Positions 1 through 7,960 of a DNA stretch of 64,000 nt are shown piece by piece (position 1 is the first letter of the stretch; every line of letters starts with the position of its first letter). The DNA comes from Silvibacterium bohemicum. Lineage in GTDB: Bacteria; Acidobacteriota; Terriglobia; Terriglobales; Acidobacteriaceae. The translations under genes and the position numbers were made by a program. Where the stretch lies: NCBI RefSeq assembly GCF_001006305.1, contig NZ_LBHJ01000007.1:1-64000 (forward strand), written 5' to 3'. The notes beneath the pieces were generated by a model, which had not been told where the DNA came from, did no database searches, and saw nothing but the letters and a program-made list of their open reading frames with translations.

Positions 1-157
1 CTAGCCGCGATCTGACTGAATCAAAAACAGGCCAAAGGCTAACCATCTAAGTGGCACTGTTTTTCCAGGCCCATCATTCCAGGCCCTTCAGTATCCCGAG
101 GCGGATCAATTTTACGCGGCCATTCATTACTGTTTGGTCAGACGAGCTAGGATTTAC

Positions 158-586
158 TCAACTTGACGCGAGTAGTGCTTCGACATCTTTCCAGTTCACA
201 AATGCCTCAGTTCTGTCCAAACGAAGGATATCCTCATTGCAAGGAATCAACTCCCCATCGACATATTTACGATGAAGCCTTGCCCCGGCGGGTTCGACAA
301 GGATGATGTTGGGAATTTCCATTCGTTTATACTGTTCCAATTTCTCGAACAAGCGCGACACCCGGTCATCAGGGGAAAGAATTTCAAACACTGCAATCGG
401 CGGCCGAGTTAGGATCTGATCCTGTAATTCTTCGTTTCGAACAAGTGTGATGTCTGGAATCTGGTAATGTTCCGCGGATACATTAACTCGCAATTTCGGC
501 CTCGCACGCAACTGCCACTCTTTTCTATGGCTTCCAAACCATAGGATCAATGCTTCCTGCCACGCAGAATGCTCTTGGTCCTCCAT
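158..586 (-). CDS. Uma2-type (DUF820) nuclease-fold protein, short
   Basis: The 142-residue product resembles the Uma2 family, a PD-(D/E)xK nuclease fold of unknown cellular role that is abundant in cyanobacteria and Acidobacteriota. Visible core residues are the PD pair at 44-45 (IPDITLV), the acidic residue of FEILSP at 68, and a K82...Y86 pair in the following helix. Full family members are usually near 190 residues and carry an extra N-terminal strand, so this copy may be N-terminally truncated. A GAGGAG stretch a few bases upstream of the ATG could serve as ribosome binding site. It stands alone at the left edge of the decayed island. Family membership is fairly sure; activity is unknown. 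Confidence 0.6.
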   Translation of the reverse strand: MEDQEHSAWQEALILWFGSHRKEWQLRARPKLRVNVSAEHYQIPDITLVRNEELQDQILTRPPIAVFEILSPDDRVSRLFEKLEQYKRMEIPNIILVEPAGARLHRKYVDGELIPCNEDILRLDRTEAFVNWKDVEALLASS

Positions 587-853
587 GCAACTCTCCTCGA
601 TCCTTCTGTTTACGATATGCCTTATCAGCCAAAAGATAGTGAAAGAAAAGCCTGTTTATTCATGGGAGGACGAACCCCTGCTGGTCAAGATCTTCGAAAG
701 GGTTTTGCGCGCACGGTTTCCAGGGTTTCCGCAAGACCCTCGAGATGTAAGTAACAGTACATGACATCGCATCATCGCCGCGTTTGAACTGCGGGACTAG
801 GTAATATTTCTGCAGTTTGTGTAGACTCATGACATCTTGCATTTGCACGCTCT

Positions 854-1114
854 TCACTCGAAATCGCTTGGGTGCTTTCGATTCCCGTCCCGTGCCGCTT
901 TCTCCTGCCAACGCGCAAAGATCGTAGCTGCTGCGATCTTCGGATTCGAATCTAAAAAATCTAACGGCACCCGCTCGCGAAAGTCACCGACACTGACAAG
1001 CGCGAAAAGTTTATTGTCGCGCCAATAGATCGCGTGCGCGACGGGACAATTTTCACAAGGCTTGAGACGCTGTAATTCCTCAAAAAGGCCATGCAGGTAA
1101 TCATTCGGATTCAT
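854..1114 (-). CDS. small hypothetical protein with CxxC near N-terminus
   Basis: This 86-residue product is not recognised. It starts with an ATG preceded by AAAGGA at a normal distance, which is the main reason to accept it. The N-terminal helix is followed by a C-x2-C pair (PCENCPVAH) and a short beta-like stretch (LFALVSVGDF). Codon use is unremarkable. There is no neighbour in the same orientation close enough to suggest an operon. A second frame on the same strand (660-911) overlaps its 3' end but lacks a start signal. Confidence 0.4.
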   Translation of the reverse strand: MNPNDYLHGLFEELQRLKPCENCPVAHAIYWRDNKLFALVSVGDFRERVPLDFLDSNPKIAAATIFARWQEKAARDGNRKHPSDFE

Positions 1115-1441
1115 CGCTCGATTCCTTTCTTCTGCTCTGGTCCGCAGGTGGACGCGCGATCAAGACGATCGCTTACAGCTGCCGACGGACCGCCATGCGT
1201 ACTCTGAGGAAAAATTTAGAGTACCGGGCGACATGTCAGCTGCATCTGGTTTGACACCATTTCTGGCTGTGCCTCGTCCGGGTCGAACCATGATTTCCAT
1301 GCTAAGTCTGTAGCGAGTCTTTGGCTATTTTTTTGAAGGGCTCGATTTTTAGTGTCGTTCTGAGGGCCGTTCCCGGCTTACTTTGTGGCGCCCGGACCGC
1401 GGCGCTTGGCTAAGGTAGTCGAGTTCCATCAAGCCAAGGAG
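1115..1441. other. gene-poor stretch
   Basis: No convincing open reading frame with a start signal is visible on either strand. The stretch ends at the hairpin at 1442-1472, so it may contain the decayed 3' part of a gene or a short transcript reading rightwards, but nothing recognisable remains. Confidence 0.3.
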
Positions 1442-1472
1442 AAAAGTCCAGGCCAAAGTGCCTGGACTTTTT
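1442..1472 (+). terminator. intrinsic terminator, near-perfect hairpin
   Basis: A 12-bp perfect stem (AAAAGTCCAGGC pairing with GCCTGGACTTTT) encloses a six-base loop and ends in a T run. The A run on the left arm makes it potentially bidirectional. No intact gene ends immediately upstream on the plus strand. Confidence 0.7.
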
Positions 1473-1773
1473 CGTTTCAGAACCCGATCGATACGTGTTC
1501 CAGATTGGGAACCCTCTCGTGATTTATTGGATTCAAAGTCCCTTCGTAACGCTGCCTACCCCTGCACATAGGACTAGCGTCATCGTGAGCAACGATACCC
1601 TGCCGGACTGTTTCATTTTCCCTAGTGTGGATCGTATTTCTGCGGAGGTGCGCAATGCATACAAGCAAAAGGACTGAGGGAAGTCCTGACGTTGTCGAGC
1701 CGGTTAGTTTTCTCTATAAAGTACGCGGCGCAAACCAGCCATCGATTATCAGAGCATCCGACGGCAATTTCTA

Positions 1774-2674
1774 GAGCGTGTTTCATAAACACTTCCGCAG
1801 CGTGATCCATAGGCAAGCGAGGTAGAAGAAGGCTCTGTAGGTTGAGAGGAGATGCTCATGGCGTACAAGCAGTCTGCGGAACTGGCCGAGCCAAGCGTTG
1901 GTGCGCTCGATGATCCAGCGGCGCTTGTAGAGTCTGAGTTTCCTGCCGTCCTCGTGCTTCCGTTTCTTGCTGTTCTTTCGATAGGGGACGATGAGGTCGA
2001 TTCCTCGTTTCTTCAGCCGTTCGCGCAGCGGATCGGAGTCGTAGGCGCGGTCGGCGATCACCCGTTTCGGCTTCGTTCGCAGTCGGCCTTTGGGGCGAGG
2101 GACTTTGACCTCGGCGAGCGTGGCTTCCGCAAGCGTAACCTCTTCCGGAGAGGCACTTTCAAGCCGAACTCCCAGCGGAAGACCGCCACCGTCGACCAGT
2201 ACCATCCACTTCGTGCCCTTGCCACGCTTGGTTTTACCGACGGCGGAGCCCCTTTTTTCGCCGGAGCGAAGCTGCCGTCCAGGAACGCCTCTTCCCACTT
2301 CAGTAGACCTTCGCCGTCGAGCGCGCCCAGCAACGCTCGCCAGGCATCGAGCCATACATCCTGCTCCTCCCACTGCTTCAACCGCCGCCAACAGGTCGCC
2401 GGAGAGGGATACTTGTCGGGCAAAAACCTCCACGCCGCGCCCGTCTGCAACACCCACAGAATGCCCTCAATCAAGGCAGTCACGGTTCGATGCCCACGGA
2501 CGACCCCCCTTGTCCTTGCGGCGCTTCGGCTCAGGCAGCAGCGGATCGATCAGCACCCACTGCGCATCGTTCAACAACTCAAATCGCTTCTTGCTCATGC
2601 AAAAAGTTCATCAAATCACTCGTCTCTCGCAGAAGTCCACAGCTTGAGGCCGAATCTGTTTATGAAACACGCTC
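1774..2674 (-). mobile_element. IS5-family insertion sequence, about 0.9 kb
   Basis: The element is bounded by perfect inverted repeats at 1774-1791 and 2657-2674 (GAGCGTGTTTCATAAACA and its complement). The dinucleotide TA flanks both ends (1772-1773 and 2675-2676) and is the likely target duplication, confirmed because deleting element plus one TA restores the host reading frame. The transposase lies on the minus strand. Size, TA duplication and ends beginning with GAG fit the IS427 group of IS5. Confidence 0.85.
1783..2598 (-). pseudogene. IS5-family transposase, three reading frames
   Basis: Reading from ATG at 2598 the product starts like an IS5 transposase (RFELLNDAQWVLIDPLLPE) but stops after about 43 codons; the next segment (IEGILWVLQTGAAWRFLP) is in another frame, needing one base change near 2470. 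A second frame change lies at an A6G4 run near 2255, after APAKK, and the rest (GKTKRGKGTKW ... RAYDSDPLRERL ... RRWIIERTNAWLGQ) is complete with the DDE-type RAYDS and Y-R-R-W-x2-E region. The second change may be programmed -1 frameshifting, common in this group; the first looks like a true lesion, so the copy is probably inactive. Confidence 0.7.
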
Positions 2675-2940
2675 TACGTCATGAAGAGTCGCAGGCTCTT
2701 CGTCGACAGAAGCTTGCTTAACGAGGCCGTGGGCGTGCAACTCCTACCTCTCATAGGCCTCCCGGTGCCAGCATGGACTTCGGTGCGAGTTTCCGACGAG
2801 TATCTGTACCAGAACCCTAAGGGGTACCTGGGCATCTTTCTTCCACGCATCGAGGGGAGCAACGAGAACGTGATCCATGCTCGGAATGCCGGAGAGCGTG
2901 GATCGAGGGTCTGCACGTAGAACATTGGAGAAACGAACGA

Positions 2941-3174
2941 ATGAATGTCCGCGTTACCTTTGCTAATCCCTTTTACATCCTGCTGTACTCCGCCGTACTG
3001 CTAACTCTTGGTTGGTCCATCGGCGCCGAGTGGGGTCATTCACGCACCGCTGGATGGTGGCTCCTTGCGGCCACCCTGTTGATGCTGATCCACGATACGG
3101 CGATGACGATCACGATCTTCCTGATCTCTATTGCGTTCGCGCAGCGGAACAAGGCTACGGGAGAGCAGAAGTAA
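2941..3174 (+). CDS. small membrane protein, two predicted helices
   Basis: The 77-residue product has two hydrophobic segments, roughly residues 10-25 and 40-66, with a charged tail (QRNKATGEQK). It starts at an ATG about 12 bases after GGAGAAA. I do not recognise a family. It follows the HipA-like remnant and is followed by the second IS5 element, so it may be the last intact piece of an older operon. No signal peptide cleavage site is evident. Confidence 0.45.
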   Translation: MNVRVTFANPFYILLYSAVLLTLGWSIGAEWGHSRTAGWWLLAATLLMLIHDTAMTITIFLISIAFAQRNKATGEQK

Positions 3175-3212
3175 AAACAATTTCGACTCTCACATAAACT
3201 TTCAGTCAACTA

Positions 3213-4028
3213 GGGCGTGTTAACACTATCTGAGAGCTTCGACGATGAGAGCGAAGGAGACGAAGGCGAGGAAGATTCAGTCTAGATTCTCGAATCTGGA
3301 GAAGACTCTGCGGAAGCCTTTCAGCCTTCGGAATAGACGTTCGATTTCGTTGCGTTTTCTGTAGAGTGCCCGGTTGAATCTCCAGGGATCGACGCGATTG
3401 GATTTGGGCGGGACCACGGGAACCATGTCCAGGGCGAGCAGGAGCTGGCGGGTTTCGTTGCCTTCGTAGGCACGATCCATGATCACGGGCATGCCGGGGA
3501 AAGAGCCCAGGTCGCGAAGCAATTCACGGCCCTCCGGCGCATCATGAGCATTGCCCGGAGAGAGCGCGAACGTTATTGCGGTCCGAGCATCCGCGGCAAC
3601 CATATGAATCTTGGTGGTCCATCCGCCGCGAGATTTGCCGATGGCCTGCGGTCCGTTTTTTTTAATGCCCCGGTGCCATCTGGATGCACCTTCACCGAAG
3701 TTGAGTCTAGACTGAAGGCTTCGATACGAATGCGAACGATCTGTTCCAACTGCAGTTTCTCAAAGACACGATCCAAGGCTCCGCTCTTGGACCACCGGTT
3801 CATCCTTGTGTAGATGGTGTGCCAGTTGCCAAACCGCTTCGGAAGCCCACGCCACTTGCATCCATGCTCGGCCACGTACAACACCGCATTCAGAAACTGC
3901 AGATTGGATAAGTTCACATTCCCACGCTGCACAGGCAGGCTGTCCTTGATTCGCGCGTACTGCTCTTCGCTGATCTCCATCTCGGCATAACTTATCGCAA
4001 CTGGATGGAAATAGTGTTAACACGCCCT
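3213..4028 (-). mobile_element. second IS5-family insertion sequence, about 0.8 kb
   Basis: Inverted repeats are perfect over 17 bases (GGGCGTGTTAACACTAT at 3213-3229, its complement at 4012-4028), and TA flanks both ends (3211-3212, 4029-4030). It is a different member of the family from the element at 1774 since neither ends nor transposase match. It separates a small membrane protein gene from an integrase remnant, and the target appears intergenic. Confidence 0.85.
3228..3980 (-). pseudogene. IS5-family transposase with A8 slip site and premature stop
   Basis: The first frame (ATG at 3980, MEISEEQYARIKDSLP ... GLPKRFGNWHTIYTRMNRW) runs to a run of eight A near 3656-3663. A -1 shift there gives LKKNGPQAIGKSRGGWTTK and leads into the catalytic second frame (ARTAITFALSPGNAHDAPE ... 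DRAYEGNETR ... KRNEIERLFRRLKGFRRV). This looks like programmed frameshifting. An in-frame TGA at 3277-3279 then cuts off a recognisable tail (IFLAFVSFALIVEALR) that ends at 3228. The tail loss may or may not abolish activity; the catalytic residues precede it. Confidence 0.75.
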
Positions 4029-4037
4029 AGAACAAAC

Positions 4038-4223
4038 ATGACCCAACTCGAGATTTCTTCTGTACCCCGCAGCCCTGAACTCGGCGTCTTGTTCGAGCAG
4101 GCCGCAATGAACGGCACCGAAGAACGTGAGATCGCACGAACGACCGGCCACCATTCGGTTGACATGGTTCGCCGCTATATCCACGGCGGTCGTGCCTTCG
4201 GCGCCAGCGCGCAACTGGGGTAG
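4038..4223 (+). pseudogene. C-terminal remnant of tyrosine recombinase
   Basis: About 60 residues remain. The segment REIARTTGHHSVDMVRRYI is typical of the end of the catalytic domain of phage-type integrases: the TGH, a second histidine and the nucleophilic tyrosine in RRYI. The other catalytic arginines and the whole N-terminal DNA-binding part are missing. The break coincides with the right end of the adjacent IS5 element, about 10 bases upstream, suggesting that a deletion associated with the element removed the rest. Confidence 0.6.
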
Positions 4224-4331
4224 TAAAGGCCGGGAAGAGAAAGTTTCCGACCCTTAAGCCTATACCCTATAAATTCCATCCCACCGCCGCCACGCACATC
4301 GCGTGGCTTTTCTGTTTTTACGGAGGACTTC

Positions 4332-5037
4332 ATGTCATTGATGTTTCCGATTTTCTCGCCGAACTCCAGGAACAACGGAGGCGCGAATAGGCCAGTGCGC
4401 TCGCCCGCTTCCTGCCTTCCCCCGACCTCCAATTGCCCGAGGCTCTGGGGGTAGCAATACGAAACCAACTGATGATCCAGCCGGTACTGGGCCGTTCACC
4501 ACTGGCTTCGAGTGCCTCGACGGTCGGCATACCCTCCTGCGATCGTCTCGCGATCGAGTTTTGGTACTCGCAATATGGACCAGATGCCAACTGGTTGCTG
4601 GAGACGTTGTCGCGCAGGCGTTCCTCTGGGGCAACCTGGACGCTCAGCCAACTCCTCAGTCCCCCGCCACGATGCTGCGCGATGCTGTCAACATTCAGGC
4701 TGCCCGTGCCGTGCTCACGGAGATGGTCCGGAAGGAATTCCTCTTGAATGTCGCTGACAACCTCGAAGAGGTTGAAGCCATGCTGAAGGAGTGGATCAAG
4801 CAGACTAAAACACCGTCGGGCACGCTTTACAAGGTTGGCATAAACCAGGACCGGCTCTGGCTGCAACTGCTTCATGCCGGGTTCTCTCTGGGACAGCAAA
4901 GCAAGTGGGATTGCGACGAGGAGTGGCCCTTGTGGGAGGAACTGATCTCGGCCGTTCCGGAGATAGCAATCTCACGTGTCGCTCCGAACATCGAAACGGG
5001 ACGCCCGTTCCGATATCTTCGCCGCTCCTGCAAATAG
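4332..5037 (+). pseudogene. decayed gene of unknown function
   Basis: A good start (GGAGGACTTC then ATG at 4332) leads into a sequence that reads sensibly only if frame is changed: VSDFLAELQEQRRRE, a TAG at about 4387, then ASALARFLPSPDLQLPEALGVAI and AIEFWYSQYGPDANWLLETL, then after another shift near 4610 AFLWGNLDAQ and a long clean stretch to 5037 (AARAVLTEMVRKEFLLNVADN). So at least two frameshifts and one nonsense codon are needed. I recognise no family. The first part is predicted helical with charged residues. The open frame from 4561 could be mistaken for an intact gene but lacks a start signal. Confidence 0.4.
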
Positions 5038-5169
5038 CCTCTGGTCCGCCTGCGCCGGACTGCATCTAGTCGCGACTATTCCTCGACCGTTGCTCCTCTG
5101 CTTCCCGCTCCGAAGAGACTTTCCGAGCCACTCCTCGCTGTAAATCCAACCTCACCCATAAGGAAACCC

Positions 5170-5643
5170 ATGAATAACATCCTGCGAAACCAGGCCCTCC
5201 GCCTGGTGCTCTATCTCTATCGGGTCGGTATTGACCCGCATGTCAGCGGTGAGAGCTACCGAGAATACCTCTCGCAACTCACATCGCTCTATTGCGCAAT
5301 TCCTTGCGAACTACGGCGAGAAGCTCGCCGGGAAGGCCGCAGGTTGATCAAAGAAGCCGGCGGTGTTGAGCCCGCAGCCGCTCATCTGCTGCCTGAGCCG
5401 AGGCTTCCTCCGACGATCACTGGTCCGTGGAAGGAAAGTTATGAGAAGCATCTCATTCGCATACTCGCGTGGCCGCCGGAGACACCGCCCTGCTTGGAGT
5501 GCCGGATCGGCGGCGTCCTTCCCAAGCGCTCCTGGCCCAGCCGTGAAGCGGCCGAGGAGTCGCGCATTCTACAGAACGATCCCGATCTCTCCTCCTACCG
5601 TTGTCCATATCAGCCAGGCTATTGGCATCTCGGCCATCGCTGA
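5170..5643 (+). CDS. hypothetical protein with C-terminal Cys/His cluster
   Basis: The 157-residue product starts at ATG after AAGGAAA at suitable spacing. The N-terminal 75 residues are helical and arginine rich. The C-terminal part has CLEC near residue 113, then YRCPY near 144 and WHLGHR at the very end, an arrangement of two cysteines, one cysteine and two histidines that resembles the short zinc-binding proteins often carried by phages and plasmids, in which a CPxC-x-GWHL core is usual. Here one core cysteine position is occupied by another residue (CPYQPGYWH). Function unknown. It stands between the decayed gene and an IS21 remnant. Confidence 0.5.
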   Translation: MNNILRNQALRLVLYLYRVGIDPHVSGESYREYLSQLTSLYCAIPCELRREARREGRRLIKEAGGVEPAAAHLLPEPRLPPTITGPWKESYEKHLIRILAWPPETPPCLECRIGGVLPKRSWPSREAAEESRILQNDPDLSSYRCPYQPGYWHLGHR

Positions 5644-5834
5644 TTACTAGCTAAACCAGTGAGCCCTGATTCTGTGCAAACAACGGGACGGTGTATCGGT
5701 AGAAACGGAAGCTTACGTTTCCGTAGCACGAAAGCCCGTCGCTTCAAAGCCCTTGAGGGCAAGAAGCGGCGGCCGCGAGTTGGTTGGTCGATGGCGATCA
5801 ACTCATAGCGCTCCCCAGCGTGCCAGAACTGCAA

Positions 5835-6107
5835 TATTTCAAATCACACGAAGTCCGCTACGTGCCCATGGCCGAGTTGGGCGCCGAGTTCCTCTTCCAG
5901 GTGATCGCGGAGCGGGCCGAAAAGGCTGCGGTGATCCTCACAACCAATCTGCCCTTTTCCGAGTGGACCCAGGTGATCCCCAACGCCCGGCTATGCAAGG
6001 CACTGTTGGATCGCATCACCGATCGGGCCCACATCATCGAAACCGGCACCGATAGCTACCGCTTCCGGCGAACGGTCGAGAAGGACAAGAGCAAACCGAC
6101 GGGCTGA
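5835..6107 (+). pseudogene. IS21-family IstB ATPase, C-terminal fragment
   Basis: The stretch reading [18 protein letters not shown], then [35 protein letters not shown] and DSYRFRR is the C-terminal third of IstB-type helper ATPases: sensor 1 (TTNLPF) and the arginine-finger region ([11 protein letters not shown]). The Walker A and B motifs that precede these in a full IstB of about 250 residues are absent, so the copy cannot work. The IstA transposase gene is also missing. Confidence 0.75.
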
Positions 6108-6194
6108 TCAACGCCCTCGATGTACTTTGGGCTTCCGCTACGCTTCAGCCCGAAGCACATCGCCTCTCCAACCCATGAACCTGGTCCTTCAAAC

Positions 6195-6248
6195 TTCCCT
6201 AGATGGGCCGAAGTTAACTTCCGCAAGTGGGCCAATATTAGTTGCCAA
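6195..6248 (+). repeat. IS21-type terminal repeats
   Basis: Two related repeats lie head to tail, GATGGGCCGAAGTTAACTT at 6202-6220 and GTGGGCCAATATTAGTTGCC at 6227-6246. Repeated GTGGGCC-type blocks are usual just inside the right end of IS21-family elements. They follow the IstB fragment by about 90 bases, consistent with the retained right terminus of the same element. Confidence 0.5.
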
Positions 6249-6316
6249 ACTCACCTAGGGCATGGGAAACACCGAAGAACTCAACCTGAATATCTATCCC
6301 TTATAGAAGGAGCCCT

Positions 6317-7128
6317 ATGAACTCTGATCTGTCGTTGGCTGCTATGCGCGGGTGGAAGATATTTCCGCTCGTGTATAGCAGCCGCTTTGCGGTGTCGCAG
6401 CCACTCCTGCACGACGCCACCTCGGATGAGGTGCAAATCGAACATTGGGAGAACCAATATCCCGAGTCAACTGGGCGTTGGCAACCGGAGAGGAGTCGGG
6501 AGTATTCGCCATCAAGTTCTCTCTCGATACCGGTTCAGCAACCATGCGGGAGTTTGGCGAACGTGATCCTGGCATCTCTCGCACGTTGCAGGTCCGCGGC
6601 ACAAATGAGCTTCTCACATTTCTGAAATGGCCAGCAGCCGGATTGCCGACATTCACTTGCGGCATGATTGCGCCCGGCGCTTGCCTTCTGGCGGAGAAGA
6701 GTTATGCCCCCATTCCCGGTCCAGGTATGCAGATATATCTGCACCGTGAGTACGCTGACAGGGAAGCCCTAGCCCTGCCTGCGTCCGAGTGGCTGATGGA
6801 ACGTATTCACCAGGGGGCCCACACGTACGGAGGGGTCCAGCTCCTTACATTTAGCCGGCTGCCGAATGTTGTCCAGTGTGTAGTCCTCCGCTTTGAGCGG
6901 AAGGGCAACCGTTGGTTTTGTGATTTTTATGAGTCATCTGGAGTTGCAAGGATTCGTGAAACGCTCATCTACCGTTCCAGCGATACGGTCGTTTCGCTAG
7001 CCATGCGCGGCGGAGCAATCATAAATTACGAAAATCATGTCCGTCTCTATCGAGAAATGAAAATCGGTCACGGCAGTGTCCTGCTGAATCTCACCTCCGA
7101 ACAGTACAACAAGCTGATCGCCGCGTAG
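6317..7128 (+). pseudogene. primase/polymerase N-terminal-like gene, frameshifted
   Basis: ATG at 6317 follows AGAAGGAG, a strong start signal. The first frame (MRGWKIFPL, HDATSDEVQIEHWENQYPE) continues, after a one-base change near 6470, as NWALATGEESGVFAIKF. The order GW-x-I/V-FP, ATSD-x2-QI-x2-W, N-x-A-x-ATG-x2-SGVF is that of the bifunctional primase/polymerase N-terminal domain found on plasmids and phages. The acidic DxD pair that normally follows (VLDVDG) is replaced by AIKFSL, so even the unshifted protein would probably lack catalysis. The last 130 residues (from about 6740) match nothing I know. Such genes usually serve replication of mobile elements. Confidence 0.5.
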
Positions 7129-7333
7129 GGTAGGCCCCCTAAGTTCTCAAATGTTCTCCGCCAAACTCGCGTGTGAATGCGGACGCCCTGCACTGGGAGC
7201 TCGTGTATTCGCGTGCCCGAGCGTCAACCAGCCGACAGAAATCGCTGGCCTTGGCGGGATCATGCAATGCACTTGTGCCACCCCTTGCCTGACGCAGCAC
7301 GCACACAGGCCCAACCTAGTAAAGGAGTCATCA

Positions 7334-7558
7334 ATGCAAGACAACGTAGCGTGGACCTCTTCCCCCGACGGCAGGTATGAGGTGAACGTGACACGCACCG
7401 ACGATTACCACGGAGAACTCACCATCTCAGAGGGCAATCAGGTTCTCAATCGCAAACCCGTCGGGCTATCGTACGGCGCCATCTTCGGACCGGACGTAGC
7501 GGACGTGACTGATTGGCAGAGGATCGCCGTCGAATGTGTGGACGGACAGAAGTCTTAG
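7334..7558 (+). CDS. small hypothetical protein, beta-rich
   Basis: I choose the ATG at 7334 because AAAGGAG lies six bases upstream; the longer frame from 7151 has no such signal and a cysteine-rich leader of different composition. The 74-residue product (WTSSPDGRYEVNVTRT, GELTISEGNQVLNRK, GAIFGPDVADVTDWQ) looks like a few antiparallel strands with a trailing W and acidic residues. No family recognised. It may be an accessory gene of the island. Confidence 0.5.
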   Translation: MQDNVAWTSSPDGRYEVNVTRTDDYHGELTISEGNQVLNRKPVGLSYGAIFGPDVADVTDWQRIAVECVDGQKS

Positions 7559-7960
7559 CTCGATCTGCCGACGCATAATTCGGATGTGGGTCGGTTTTCC
7601 ACATAACCCTGATAGCGGAGGATTCCAGTGGCCGTGCTCCATGGCCTAGGAGTCCTTCACTTCCACATGAGGCACCAACAAAGTGCCTTGAAGTAGCGCA
7701 CTGGGAGCGACATGGCCCCTGTGGCTGGAAGATTAACAGATGACTTCATACCAATTATAAAAAGCTTGAAATATGAAGGTGGAAATATAACTAGCGAATC
7801 CACTGCTGATCTTTCGCTATAGCCGATCCCTGTTTCTCTGGGGTTGTGCCGCCGGCATTTATTGGGACTTCGCACCGTCTATCGTCGTTGGTCTTGCACT
7901 CGAGGGAGTATCTTTGATGATTCCTGCATAACACGCTTAGATTGTTGATTTAGTTCTCGA
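7559..7960. other. AT-richer gene-poor stretch
   Basis: About 400 bases without a supported gene. The composition is clearly lower in GC than the rest of the window. No terminator, tRNA or repeat stands out. It separates two orphan genes of the island. Confidence 0.3.

Larger units (their letters stand above)
1655..2920 (+). pseudogene. HipA-like kinase (HipA_2 type) gene split by an IS5 element
   Basis: An ATG at 1655 follows a strong GGAGGT and opens a frame of 39 codons ending ...SDGNF, then runs into TAG created by the first base of the inserted element. Beyond the element, joining at one copy of TA gives TAC GTC ATG and the frame continues through 2920 (SLLNEAVGVQL, IGLPVPAW, VRVSDEYLYQNP). 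The combined sequence (VRGANQP ... NEAVG ... LGLPVP-like) matches the N-terminal half of HipA-like kinases, relatives of the toxin HipA. After about residue 90 similarity fades and the frame stops at 2918-2920, well short of the usual 250 or so residues, so the 3' end is lost too. A non-functional remnant. Confidence 0.65.

Noticed and set aside
660-911. 83-codon minus-strand frame
   Set aside because: No ribosome binding site, probable TTG start, overlaps a better supported frame.
1852-2721. 289-codon plus-strand frame
   Set aside because: Antisense to the IS5 transposase and crosses the element's end.
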